A DNA stretch of 64,000 bases. Source: Paraburkholderia translucens (GTDB lineage Bacteria; Pseudomonadota; Gammaproteobacteria; Burkholderiales; Burkholderiaceae). Below the pieces are notes generated by a model, which made no database searches, was not told where the DNA came from, and saw nothing but the letters and a program-made list of their open reading frames with translations. The stretch is from assembly GCF_020881035.1 (NCBI RefSeq), contig NZ_JAJITC010000001.1, positions 310,001 through 374,000 of the forward strand, in the 5' to 3' direction. The translations under genes and the position numbers were made by a program. Positions 38,095-45,918 of this stretch are shown one piece after another. The stretch's first letter is position 1, and the number at the start of each line of letters is the position of its first letter.

Positions 38095-38409
38095 ATGAAA
38101 ACGCTTTTAGGGGCACTCGCCGTTTCGCTCGCTGTTACCGTACCAGCAATTTCCGTCGCGCAGACATCACACGATCCTGTGACCCGTGCGCAGGTCCGCG
38201 CTCAACTGGTGCAGCTCGAGCATGCCGGCTACCAATCCAGCAAAACGCACTACCCCGCCGGCATTCAGGCTGCGGAAGCTCGTGTTGCCGCGCAGAACCC
38301 TGCCGCAAGCAACGCAACCGCAGCTTACGGCGGTACGACCGTGGGTGCGTCGGAGGCGGGCCATCGCATCTCGAAGGGGACGTGGGACTCGCTGTACGGC
38401 CATCCCTAA
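38095..38409 (+). CDS. DUF4148 small secreted protein
   Basis: A 104-residue paralogue of the preceding gene, with a signal peptide ending near SVAQT, then TRAQVRAQLVQLEHAGYQSS and YPAGIQAAEARVAAQ, and a Gly/Ala/Thr-rich tail. GGGAGGT lies before the ATG. It stands only 24 bases upstream of the response regulator, so it may share its transcript; small secreted proteins are often encoded with such two-component systems in Burkholderia. Confidence 0.85.
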   Translation: MKTLLGALAVSLAVTVPAISVAQTSHDPVTRAQVRAQLVQLEHAGYQSSKTHYPAGIQAAEARVAAQNPAASNATAAYGGTTVGASEAGHRISKGTWDSLYGHP

Positions 38410-38433
38410 CGCCGGAAAGGATCGAGCGATTCG

Positions 38434-39096
38434 ATGCGGATACTTCTCGTAGAGGACGCCGCACTGATTGGCAGCGGACTGCAGGAGGGACTGCGACGTA
38501 AAGGGTTCGCCGCGGACTGGATCCAATCAGGCGACGCCGCGGCACTCGCGTTGCGTACAACGCCGTATGGGCTCGTCCTGCTCGATCTGGGACTGCCAGG
38601 CGAGGACGGGCTCACGCTGCTCGCGCGACTACGCCAGCGCAACGATGACACACCGGTGATTATCATCACCGCCCGCGACGCCGTAGCGGACCGCGTCGCA
38701 GGCCTTGACGGCGGTGCCGACGACTACATGGTGAAACCGTTCGCGCTCGATGAACTGCTCGCGCGCATGCGTGTAGTACGTCGACGAGAGGGAGGGCGTT
38801 CGCGGACAACCCTACAGGTCGGCCCATTGAGACTCGACCCCGCGCAGCACCGGGCGTGGCTGCGCGAGGCCGAAGTATTGATGACGACACGTGAGTTCGC
38901 GCTGCTGCACGAACTGATGCACGATCCCGAGGTAGTCGTCTCACGCGAGCAGCTAGAAGAGCGCCTGTACGGCTGGAACGAGGAGGTCGAGAGCAACACG
39001 ATTCAGGTTCATATTCATAACCTGCGCCGCAAACTCGGCGCACAGGCGATCCGGACCATTCGTGGAGTCGGCTACCAGATGGGAGAGATCGGGTGA
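38434..39096 (+). CDS. OmpR-family response regulator (QseB/PmrA-like)
   Basis: A 220-residue regulator: receiver domain 1-115 with the acidic pocket (MRILLVEDAALIGSGLQEGL), phospho-acceptor Asp in GLVLLDLGLPGEDG and the switch lysine in DYMVKPFAL. A winged helix follows (about 125-218, TTREFALLHELMHDPEVVVS, SNTIQVHIHNLRRKLG, IRTIRGVGYQM). The stop overlaps the kinase start by 4 bases. The pattern fits QseB/PmrA-type regulators; the target genes are not known, but the DUF4148 gene 24 bases upstream is a candidate. Confidence 0.92.
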   Translation: MRILLVEDAALIGSGLQEGLRRKGFAADWIQSGDAAALALRTTPYGLVLLDLGLPGEDGLTLLARLRQRNDDTPVIIITARDAVADRVAGLDGGADDYMVKPFALDELLARMRVVRRREGGRSRTTLQVGPLRLDPAQHRAWLREAEVLMTTREFALLHELMHDPEVVVSREQLEERLYGWNEEVESNTIQVHIHNLRRKLGAQAIRTIRGVGYQMGEIG

Positions 39097-40499
39097 AATC
39101 GCTTCGCCGGCGCCTGCTCTGGTGGCTGCTCCCGGCGACGTTGCTCACCGGATTACTTGCGAGCGCGGCTACCTACCGAGGAGCGCTGGCGGAGATCGAC
39201 GAACTACTCAACGACCAGCTCAAGGCAGTGGCACAGCACGTCGTCGTGGAGCCAAATGGACATCTGTCACTGCGAGGGATGCAGGGCGCCAATGAAGACC
39301 GGCTTTCGGGAGAACAGTCGCACGATGTGCTGCTCCAGGTCTGGCGGGGCACGAGGCCGGTATTCAGCACGGACATTGACTCGCCTCTCCCGCCACCCTC
39401 CGGCGTCGGATTCGCAGATATCGTTGTCGGGGGACAGCTCTGGCACACCTATGTCACACGCGACGGCGGCATGCTCGTTCGCGTCGCGCAAGCAAGGCGT
39501 GCGCGCGGGGAAGCAGTGGCCGAAATTGCTATGCACCTCTTCTGGCCAGTTTTGTCGCTGGTCCCCGTTCTTGCCCTCTTCCTGTGGTTCGGGGTCGGCT
39601 ATGGCTTGAGGCCGCTGACGGATATCGCTGCAAACCTCAAGCAACGGGACGCGAACAACATGCAGACGATCGACACCACGGCGATGCCCGGTGAAGTGAA
39701 ACCGCTCGTCGATGCTCTGAACGATCTGCTGCTACGCCTCGATGAGGCATTCAAGGCCCAACGCGATTTCATTGCAGACGCGGCGCACGAACTTCGCACG
39801 CCGATCATGGGGCTCGGGCTGCAGGCGGAGCTGCTGCCCAAGGCGCTCGACGCAGCGGAACGTGACCTCGTCACCGCACAGATTTGCACAGGCACTGCAC
39901 GCCTCGCGCATCTCGCCGAGCAACTCCTCACGCTGGCACGGCTCGGTCCCGATTCAATGCCGCCCGCCATGAGCGATCTGGATCTCACTTCACTGGCGCG
40001 CTCGGTCGTTGGCGAGCGGGCGCGCCTCGCGCAGGCGAATGCAATCGACCTTGGACTCGTCGCCACTGCAGCGGTCAAGATTCGTGGCAACGAGGACAGT
40101 CTGCGTATCCTGCTTAATAACCTCATCGACAACGCCATCCGGTATGCCGGCCCGCATTCGCGCGTCGATGTCGTCGCCAAGGTCGAGGACGGTTCACCAA
40201 CCCTGATGGTACGCGATACAGGACCAGGCATTGCCGAAGAGGAGCGCGAGCGAGTATGGGAGCGCTTTTATCGCGGAAGCGGACATGCGGCGAGCGGAAG
40301 TGGTCTTGGGCTGTCAATAGTGAAGCGCATTGCCGAACAACATCAGGCCGTCGTAGCTCTCGGCAACGGTATCGACGGCTGTGGACTTGCAGTGCGGATT
40401 GGTTTTCCCGGGTGTCTTCCGCAGGAGCGAAGCGGCCAGAAAGCATCGACCGTGAATCGTGCCGCGGCGCCCGCTGCCACCGCGCGACATCTCGCCTGA
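39093..40499 (+). CDS. Sensor histidine kinase (QseC-like)
   Basis: A 468-residue inner-membrane kinase. It has an N-terminal membrane segment (about 8-30), a periplasmic domain (about 30-150), a second membrane segment (about 150-175), and HAMP-like linker. The H-box is FIADAAHELRTPIMGLGLQ, followed by N-box NNLIDNAIRYAG, G1 VRDTGPGIAEEE and G2 GSGLGLSIVKRIAEQH. It phosphorylates the regulator encoded immediately upstream (4-base overlap). The periplasmic signal is unknown. The last 30 residues are Ala/Arg-rich and unconserved. Confidence 0.92.
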   Translation: MKSLRRRLLWWLLPATLLTGLLASAATYRGALAEIDELLNDQLKAVAQHVVVEPNGHLSLRGMQGANEDRLSGEQSHDVLLQVWRGTRPVFSTDIDSPLPPPSGVGFADIVVGGQLWHTYVTRDGGMLVRVAQARRARGEAVAEIAMHLFWPVLSLVPVLALFLWFGVGYGLRPLTDIAANLKQRDANNMQTIDTTAMPGEVKPLVDALNDLLLRLDEAFKAQRDFIADAAHELRTPIMGLGLQAELLPKALDAAERDLVTAQICTGTARLAHLAEQLLTLARLGPDSMPPAMSDLDLTSLARSVVGERARLAQANAIDLGLVATAAVKIRGNEDSLRILLNNLIDNAIRYAGPHSRVDVVAKVEDGSPTLMVRDTGPGIAEEERERVWERFYRGSGHAASGSGLGLSIVKRIAEQHQAVVALGNGIDGCGLAVRIGFPGCLPQERSGQKASTVNRAAAPAATARHLA

Positions 40500-40595
40500 G
40501 CACGGCCTCGGAGAATCTCAACCAAGTCGTGCGCAAAAGCTCCTGATTTCAACCGCTTCGGCAGCGCACGTCCGTCATCGCGGCCCGCGACGAGC

Positions 40596-40611
40596 GGGTA
40601 CGGCCGTTGCT
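40596..40611 (+). promoter_or_regulatory. Sigma-54-like element upstream of stress dehydrogenase
   Basis: GGGTACGGCCGTTGCT fits the GG-N10-GC geometry of a -24/-12 promoter (GG 40597-40598, GC 40609-40610), with G for T at position 1 and T for C at position 4. The start would be near 40622, 77 bases before the dehydrogenase. The same GGTACG-N4-TTGC core recurs at 41734 and 45654. Confidence 0.4.
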
Positions 40612-40698
40612 CGCCCCAGCCAGCATGAAACCCGCGAACAAACCGTTGCCGCCGATGTAGACAAGCGCAACGCCATCACCGAACAGGAGAGTCGCATC

Positions 40699-41565
40699 AT
40701 GGCCGAGAATCATCGCCCCACCACACCGATGCCGGAACAACAGCAGCACGTCACACCAGGCCGGACCGCGCCGCTCGATCCGCAGCCGGATCACGGCGAA
40801 CAGAGTTACCGCGGGTCGGGCCGGCTGGCCGGCAAGGCTGCGATCGTCACGGGCGGCGACAGCGGGATCGGACGCGCGGTGGCGATCGCGTTCGCGCGCG
40901 AAGGCGCCGATGTGCTGATCTCCTACCTCGACGAGCACGACGACGCCCGCGAGACCGCGCGCTGGGTGGAAGCCGCGGGCAGGCGGGCAGTCCTGGTGCC
41001 CGGCGACATCGCCGACCGTGCGCATTGCCGCGCCATTGTCGAGCGGGCTGTCGAGGCATTTTCGAAACTCGATATTCTCGTCAACAACGCGGCGTTTCAG
41101 ATGTCGCACACGTCGGTCGACGAGTTCACCGACGACGAGTGGGACCACACCTTCGATACGAACATCGGCGCCATGTTCCGGATCACGAAGGCGGCGCTGG
41201 CGCACATGAAAGCGGGCGGCTCGATCATCAACACGACCTCCATCAATGCGGACCGGCCGCGTCCGACGCTGCTAGCGTATGCGGCCACCAAAGGCGCCAT
41301 CCAGAACTTCACGGGCGGCCTCGCGCAATTGCTGGCCGAGCGCGGCATTCGCGCGAATTGCGTCGCGCCGGGGCCGATCTGGACGCCGCTGATTCCGTCG
41401 ACGATGCCGCCTGAAGCCGTCAAGGAATTCGGCGCATCGGTGCCGATGAAGCGGCCGGGCCAGCCGGCGGAGCTGGCGCCCGCCTATGTGATGCTGGCGT
41501 CGGACGAAGCGAGCTACATCTCGGGCGCGACCATCGCCGTGACGGGCGGTATGCCGGTGATTTGA
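40699..41565 (+). CDS. Short-chain dehydrogenase of the general-stress (YhdF/GSP39-like) group
   Basis: A 288-residue SDR with a polar N-terminal extension (about 1-40, PMPEQQQHVTPGRTAPLDPQ) typical of the general stress protein 39 / glucose dehydrogenase-like group. The Rossmann motif TGGDSGIGRA, VNNAAFQMSH, and catalytic Ser/Tyr/Lys (NTTSINADRP, YAATKGA) follow. It would be a soluble NAD(P)-dependent oxidoreductase of unknown substrate. The ATG at 40699 follows CAGGAGA; a longer upstream frame is not supported. Neighbouring PRC-barrel and ParB-like genes suggest a stress setting. Confidence 0.85.
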   Translation: MAENHRPTTPMPEQQQHVTPGRTAPLDPQPDHGEQSYRGSGRLAGKAAIVTGGDSGIGRAVAIAFAREGADVLISYLDEHDDARETARWVEAAGRRAVLVPGDIADRAHCRAIVERAVEAFSKLDILVNNAAFQMSHTSVDEFTDDEWDHTFDTNIGAMFRITKAALAHMKAGGSIINTTSINADRPRPTLLAYAATKGAIQNFTGGLAQLLAERGIRANCVAPGPIWTPLIPSTMPPEAVKEFGASVPMKRPGQPAELAPAYVMLASDEASYISGATIAVTGGMPVI

Positions 41566-41733
41566 GCGCGCGTCGGGGATCGGGTTCGTCGCGGCATCGG
41601 CAGGCCGTCCGGACTGTCCGTCGTCTGCCCGCATCTCGACGATGAAGCTGTCAAAGGCAAAACGCGCATCGCATTATTCGTCATCCTACAGATTCTACTG
41701 ACCGATATGCCGATACCCATCAGCGTCGAAGGA

Positions 41734-41749
41734 TGGTACGCGGCTTGCG
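41734..41749 (+). promoter_or_regulatory. Sigma-54-like element upstream of PRC-barrel gene
   Basis: TGGTACGCGGCTTGCG matches the -24/-12 consensus at 14 of 16 positions, with 10 bases between GG (41735-41736) and GC (41747-41748). A start near 41760 gives a 42-base leader to the PRC-barrel gene at 41802. Confidence 0.45.
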
Positions 41750-41801
41750 GCATTGCAGGAGCCGTAACCGTAATCGTAACTACTAGCGAAGGAGGAAAAT
41801 C

Positions 41802-42284
41802 ATGGGCTCGATCAATCCGCAGGGCGACCACGCAAGCGGCGCCAGGATCGTTGGCGGCGGCCGGGGCGAAGGCCCGGGTCCGGAGGTGATGGCGGCTGCG
41901 ACACTCGACGGCGACAAGGTAGTGTCTTCCGACGGCGAACACGTGGGCAAGATCTCGGACATCATGCTGGACGTCCGTTCTGGCCGCATCGCTTACGCGG
42001 TGCTATCCGAGGGCGGCTTTCTGGGCATGGGCGCGACGCTTCACGCCATTCCATGGAACGCGCTGACGCTCGATACTGCGGAGAAATCCTTCCGCGTGGA
42101 TATCACGGCGCAGCGGCTAAAAGACGATCCGGGCTTCGACAAGGATCACTGGCCGTCCATGGCAGATCGGGATTGGGCAACGTCTCTCCACTCCTACTAC
42201 AGCCGCGATCCGTACTGGATCGGGGCGCGCGAAGCGGAAGGGGACATGACGACGCTCCGCACCGACCTTCCGCCCGAGCACTGA
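41802..42284 (+). CDS. PRC-barrel domain protein
   Basis: A 160-residue protein with a Gly-rich start, then a PRC-barrel (about 30-105, VMAAATLDGDKVVSSDGEHV, GKISDIMLDVRSGRIAYAVL, FLGMGATLHAIPWNALTLD). The acidic C-terminal part includes SYYSRDPYWIG. PRC-barrel proteins of this kind are cytoplasmic, often stress-induced, and of uncertain role. GAAGGAGG precedes the ATG. The ParB-like gene follows 88 bases downstream and may be cotranscribed. Confidence 0.87.
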   Translation: MGSINPQGDHASGARIVGGGRGEGPGPEVMAAATLDGDKVVSSDGEHVGKISDIMLDVRSGRIAYAVLSEGGFLGMGATLHAIPWNALTLDTAEKSFRVDITAQRLKDDPGFDKDHWPSMADRDWATSLHSYYSRDPYWIGAREAEGDMTTLRTDLPPEH

Positions 42285-42372
42285 AGGAAGCGGGACTTGA
42301 ACCCCAGCGCGGTGCCCGCAAGGCCGCATCGCCCCGAGCACCGGCGCGGGGGTCACGCTTCCGGAGACGGAC

Positions 42373-42966
42373 ATGAACACACTCGAAATAGAACGGCTCC
42401 GCCCCACGCAGGTCACTCACGGCATGCGTGAGATTCGGGACAAGACCGCGATGTACAAGGCGTTGAATGGGCACCGCCTCGAGATGGCAATTGCCGACAA
42501 GCCGATTCCTGTCGTCTACGGTCCGCGCGGCGCGCCGTACGCAATCGACCACCACCACGTCGCGACGGCGCTCTGGTTCGCCGGCATCAAAAGCGTACCG
42601 TTCGTCCTCGTCAGCGATCTTTCGTCACTCCTGGCAGCCGAGTTCTGGCTGACGATGGAAAACAGGCGATGGACATATCCGTACGACGCGCAGGGCCAGC
42701 GCGTCGCCTTCGCCGACATGCGGCAGCACGTGTGGGAGTTGGCCGACGATGAATATCGCAGCCTGGCGGCCTCGGTTCGCGACGCGGGCGGATATGAGAA
42801 GACGGGTGTTCCACTCGAAGAATTCCGCTGGTCTGACTTCTTCAGACACACTTTGCCGCGGCCGAAAGGCGACGCCGAATTCGAGGCGCTGGTCAAGCAA
42901 GCGACGAAGCTCGCAACAAGCCGATCCGCGCTCGGCCTCCCGGGCTACCTGGGACCCCGGGGCTGA
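42373..42966 (+). CDS. ParB-like (ParBc_2) nuclease-fold protein
   Basis: The 197-residue protein resembles the putative ParB-like nuclease family: IERLRPTQVTHGMREIRDK at the start and a His-rich segment AIDHHHVATALWFAGIKSVP, where the family has its conserved DHHH-type motif. The C-terminal part (WSDFFRHTLPRPKGDAEFEA) matches the usual length. It shares the ParB/Srx fold but has no helix-turn-helix, so a chromosome partition role is unlikely. Its activity is unknown. Confidence 0.78.
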   Translation: MNTLEIERLRPTQVTHGMREIRDKTAMYKALNGHRLEMAIADKPIPVVYGPRGAPYAIDHHHVATALWFAGIKSVPFVLVSDLSSLLAAEFWLTMENRRWTYPYDAQGQRVAFADMRQHVWELADDEYRSLAASVRDAGGYEKTGVPLEEFRWSDFFRHTLPRPKGDAEFEALVKQATKLATSRSALGLPGYLGPRG

Positions 42967-43187
42967 CAGTGCCACTCGGTTTCACCGCCACCTTCGCCCA
43001 AGCGTCGCCATGCCCGTCTCTCCTGCCGTTTTTGCAATGGGTTGCACGTTTTACGCATCTTCCTTCGGCCCAGCAGTCAATTTGATTAGGAATACAGGAC
43101 AGGTAGCCCGAGCCGGTTCGCATGTCCGAGGTGCCGCTCACTGAACGGTCGCCGTGGCCGCTGGACGCGGCATCGCGAGTGCCGCGC

Positions 43188-43850
43188 TTAACGCCGCGCC
43201 GCGCGTGCCCAGGCCCTCAGCGTGTCGCCGAAACCGCCGCGCACGCGCGCCGCGGTGCGAGCGCTCGTGACGACGCGCGGTGCTGCGCTCCAGATCACAC
43301 TGGCGCCGACCGCGACAAGCCGCTCGACGAGTGCGACGTCTTCGCTGCAAGCGAGCGGCGGAAAGCCTCCGGCGCGCCGGTATGCCGACGCGCACACGCC
43401 GAGATTCGCACCGTGCACGTGGCCGTGGCCGTCGGCGTCGCGATAGACGCTGGCGAAAATCTCCCGCACCGCCGGCGGCTGCGGGCTCCAGTCGTCGACG
43501 CACACCGAGCCGCACACCGCCTCCCCGCCGAGCGATAGCTGCACGGCGAGCCAATCCGGCGACACGCGGCTGTCGGCGTCGGTGAATGCCAGCCAGCGCG
43601 CGCCGGCCGCGAGCAGCAGCGCGGCGCCGGCTGCGCGCGCGACGCCGACGTTGCGGGCCGCAACGCTCAGCACCTCGACGCCCGCGGCGCAGGCGATCGC
43701 ATGGCTGCGGTCCGTGCAGGCGTCAAGGACCACGACGATGCGCACGGTCTCGCCGCCCAGCGCGGCATGGCGGGCGGCGGCCGCGAGCGCGGCAAGGCAG
43801 TAGCCGAGGAGTTCCTCCTCGTTGTGCGCGGGGACGACGGCGCCGATCAT
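43188..43850 (-). CDS. Family 2 glycosyltransferase
   Basis: A 220-residue GT-A fold enzyme: VVPAHNEEELLGYCLAALA at the N-terminus, IVVVLDACTDRSHAIA, the metal/sugar-binding LAFTDADSRVSPDWLA, and HVHGANLGVCASAYRRAGGF. No membrane segment, so probably a soluble or peripheral transferase using a nucleotide sugar. It is the last gene of a three-gene unit and overlaps the methyltransferase by 4 bases. Starts further upstream lie inside that gene. Acceptor is unknown. Confidence 0.85.
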   Translation of the reverse strand: MIGAVVPAHNEEELLGYCLAALAAAARHAALGGETVRIVVVLDACTDRSHAIACAAGVEVLSVAARNVGVARAAGAALLLAAGARWLAFTDADSRVSPDWLAVQLSLGGEAVCGSVCVDDWSPQPPAVREIFASVYRDADGHGHVHGANLGVCASAYRRAGGFPPLACSEDVALVERLVAVGASVIWSAAPRVVTSARTAARVRGGFGDTLRAWARAARR

Positions 43851-44509
43851 GCGAGCCACTCGCCTTGAGCGACGGAACGCCCGTCGCGAGTCCAGACGTC
43901 GATCAGCACATCCGCCTCCCGATGGTGCGCCACATGCAGAACGCCGCAGCGCGATGCGAAGCAGGCGTGTACCGCCTCCGTCGAGACCTGCCGTCCGTCG
44001 AACCGATGCCGCCAATCGCAGGCGAGCAGGCAGCCGTCGCCGTCCAGCGAACCGTCGATGCGCGCGGCAAGTCGCCGTAGATCGTCGAGGCCGAGGTAAT
44101 AGGCGAATTCGCTGACCACGATCAGGTCGAACGGCGCGGCCGTCGCGGGCCAGTCGCGCGGCAGCGTGCGCCTCTCGACGCGCGCGTGCGGCCATGGCGC
44201 GAGCCGTTCGCGAGCCGCGCGTACGGCTCGCGCGTGCAGGTCGACGGCAAGCAAGGCGTCGCAGCGCGGCGCGAGCATCGCGCTCAGCTCGCCGTTCGCG
44301 CAGCCGGGCTCGAAGACGTTGCGGTAGCGCTCGCGCGGCAGCATCGCGAGGGTGAGCGCGCGCTTGCGCCGCTCGTACCAACGCTCGCGCAACTGCCACG
44401 GATCGTCGCCGCGCGCATACAGCGCATCGAAATAGCGCTGCGTCTCGCCGTCTGCCGCCTCGTCGGAAGGTGGCGACAACGCACGAGTGCGGCATCTCAC
44501 AGTGTCCAT
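43847..44509 (-). CDS. NodS-like SAM-dependent methyltransferase
   Basis: A 220-residue class I methyltransferase: PWQLRERWYERRKRALTLAM, SAM-binding motif NVFEPGCANGELSAMLA, acidic residue in LLAVDLHARAV, and FDLIVVSEFAYYLG. The pattern is that of NodS-type enzymes, which N-methylate amino sugars. The start at 44509 has GGAGAG and overlaps the upstream acyl-CoA dehydrogenase-like gene by 13 bases. With the glycosyltransferase it probably modifies a small glycoconjugate. Confidence 0.83.
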   Translation of the reverse strand: MDTVRCRTRALSPPSDEAADGETQRYFDALYARGDDPWQLRERWYERRKRALTLAMLPRERYRNVFEPGCANGELSAMLAPRCDALLAVDLHARAVRAARERLAPWPHARVERRTLPRDWPATAAPFDLIVVSEFAYYLGLDDLRRLAARIDGSLDGDGCLLACDWRHRFDGRQVSTEAVHACFASRCGVLHVAHHREADVLIDVWTRDGRSVAQGEWLA

Positions 44510-45576
44510 CGAAGCTCTCCTTCGGGCGAAGCCGCGTCGCGCGCCAGCGCTTCGCCGAGCGCGGCAAGGTCGTGCTCGGCATGGCTTTGCCTGACGAACA
44601 CTGGCAGATCGGCCAGCGCGCGTGCGAACCCAACGTCGCGGCAATATGGCGCCGCGCCGAGCGCGCGCCCCACCGCACTTAGTACGGTATCCACCGCGGC
44701 TTCGACGCCGAGCCGTGCTCGCAGCGCGGCGGCCTGTTGATCGGTGTGTGCGGCCTGCGGATCGGCGTCGATGAGCCGCGCCGTCTCGCGCAGCAGCGCC
44801 GCCGCGCCCGCCAGGGCCACGTCGGCTGCCCCCAGATGGGCGAGCCGATACGGATCGGGACGCGCCGCCGTGGCGTCGCGCAAGCGCCGCGCGAGACCGG
44901 CCGCGGCGCCGAACCAGCAGGCGCCAATGCCTGCCCCGCCCTGCCAGAAGCCTGGGCGGCGCACGTAGGCGTGCGGCGTGCCGACCAGCACTGCAGGCGC
45001 GCGCTCGAAACGCACGTCGCCGCTCGCGGTCGCACGCATGCCCACTGCGTGCCAGTGTTCGGTGCTTCGCACCATATGGGTCTCCCCGATCGGCACGGCA
45101 GTAAGCTGGGGCTCGCCGTCAAGCCACGCGACGACGAGCGCGTCGGTCACCGCATGCGCGCCGGAACACCACGTCTGCACGCCCGACAGCAGCACGCGCG
45201 CGCCATCGAGACGCTCCGCCTCGACGCGCGCGTCGCGTGCCTGGGCGGCCCATACGGCCCAGCGGCTGCCTCGGCGCGCAGGCGGCCCTCCGAGCTCGGC
45301 CAGAATGGCGAGCGCATCGGCGTGCCCTTCAAAGAGCTTGACCAGACCGAGATCGCGCGCCGCGACCGCGGCCAGCGCGCGCCAGCGCTCGAGCGTCGCC
45401 CCGTGGCCTGGCAACGGCAGACGATCGAAGCCGCCGTCGACCAGCCGGGCAAAGGCGCCGCTCAGCTCGCGCGGGTCGTCGGCATCGAAGCGCAGCGCCG
45501 CGAGACGGGCGTCCAGACCAGAGCCTTTCGCGCCCGGTGCTTGCGACGCTGAGTGAGGCTTCAAATGGCTGGCCAT
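44497..45576 (-). CDS. Acyl-CoA dehydrogenase-like protein
   Basis: The 359-residue protein follows the acyl-CoA dehydrogenase layout: an N-terminal helical region, a middle beta domain (RWAVWAAQARDARVEAERLD, LSGVQTWCSGAHAVTDALVV), and a C-terminal helical bundle. Motifs are weak and a catalytic Glu cannot be placed with confidence, as usual for the divergent members found beside NodS-type methyltransferases and glycosyltransferases. It is the first gene of the operon. In related clusters a PIG-L deacetylase is also present; none is seen here. Confidence 0.68.
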   Translation of the reverse strand: MASHLKPHSASQAPGAKGSGLDARLAALRFDADDPRELSGAFARLVDGGFDRLPLPGHGATLERWRALAAVAARDLGLVKLFEGHADALAILAELGGPPARRGSRWAVWAAQARDARVEAERLDGARVLLSGVQTWCSGAHAVTDALVVAWLDGEPQLTAVPIGETHMVRSTEHWHAVGMRATASGDVRFERAPAVLVGTPHAYVRRPGFWQGGAGIGACWFGAAAGLARRLRDATAARPDPYRLAHLGAADVALAGAAALLRETARLIDADPQAAHTDQQAAALRARLGVEAAVDTVLSAVGRALGAAPYCRDVGFARALADLPVFVRQSHAEHDLAALGEALARDAASPEGELRWTL

Positions 45577-45653
45577 ATGAACGTTCCTGGACGGTTTGAC
45601 GATATGGCAGGCAAATCAGCAAGCCATGTTCCAATCCTGCGCCGCTTCGGTCG

Positions 45654-45669
45654 CGGTACGGCACTTGCT
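45654..45669 (+). promoter_or_regulatory. Sigma-54-like element upstream of the 60-residue protein gene
   Basis: CGGTACGGCACTTGCT matches the -24/-12 consensus at 14 of 16 positions with correct GG-N10-GC spacing (45655-45656 and 45667-45668). A start near 45680 would give a 23-base leader to the gene at 45703. Confidence 0.4.
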
Positions 45670-45702
45670 GCGTCCTCCGCAAACGACGCAAGGAGCAACG
45701 CC

Positions 45703-45885
45703 ATGAACCGCAATCCCTCCGACACCACACATTCGCAGCAGTCCGACCTCGAACATCCGCGACCCGCGAAGCACAACGACGACGAGCGCAGCCGCATGCC
45801 GGATCGCCCTGACAAAACGCGCAAGCAGTCGCCTGCGGACCAGCCCGGCAAGAAACCGGGCGAAGGCGAGACGCCGGTCGGTTAG
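45703..45885 (+). CDS. Small hydrophilic protein (60 aa)
   Basis: A 60-residue, highly charged, Pro/Asp/Lys-rich protein without hydrophobic core (MNRNPSDTTHSQQSDLEHPR, ending PGKKPGEGETPVG), likely disordered. AAGGAG precedes the ATG at the right distance. It precedes the membrane protein gene by 33 bases. Such small hydrophilic proteins are often stress-induced; no family was recognised. Confidence 0.65.
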   Translation: MNRNPSDTTHSQQSDLEHPRPAKHNDDERSRMPDRPDKTRKQSPADQPGKKPGEGETPVG

Positions 45886-45918
45886 CCGGAATCCTTTTTC
45901 TTCTTCGCGGAGCAAACC

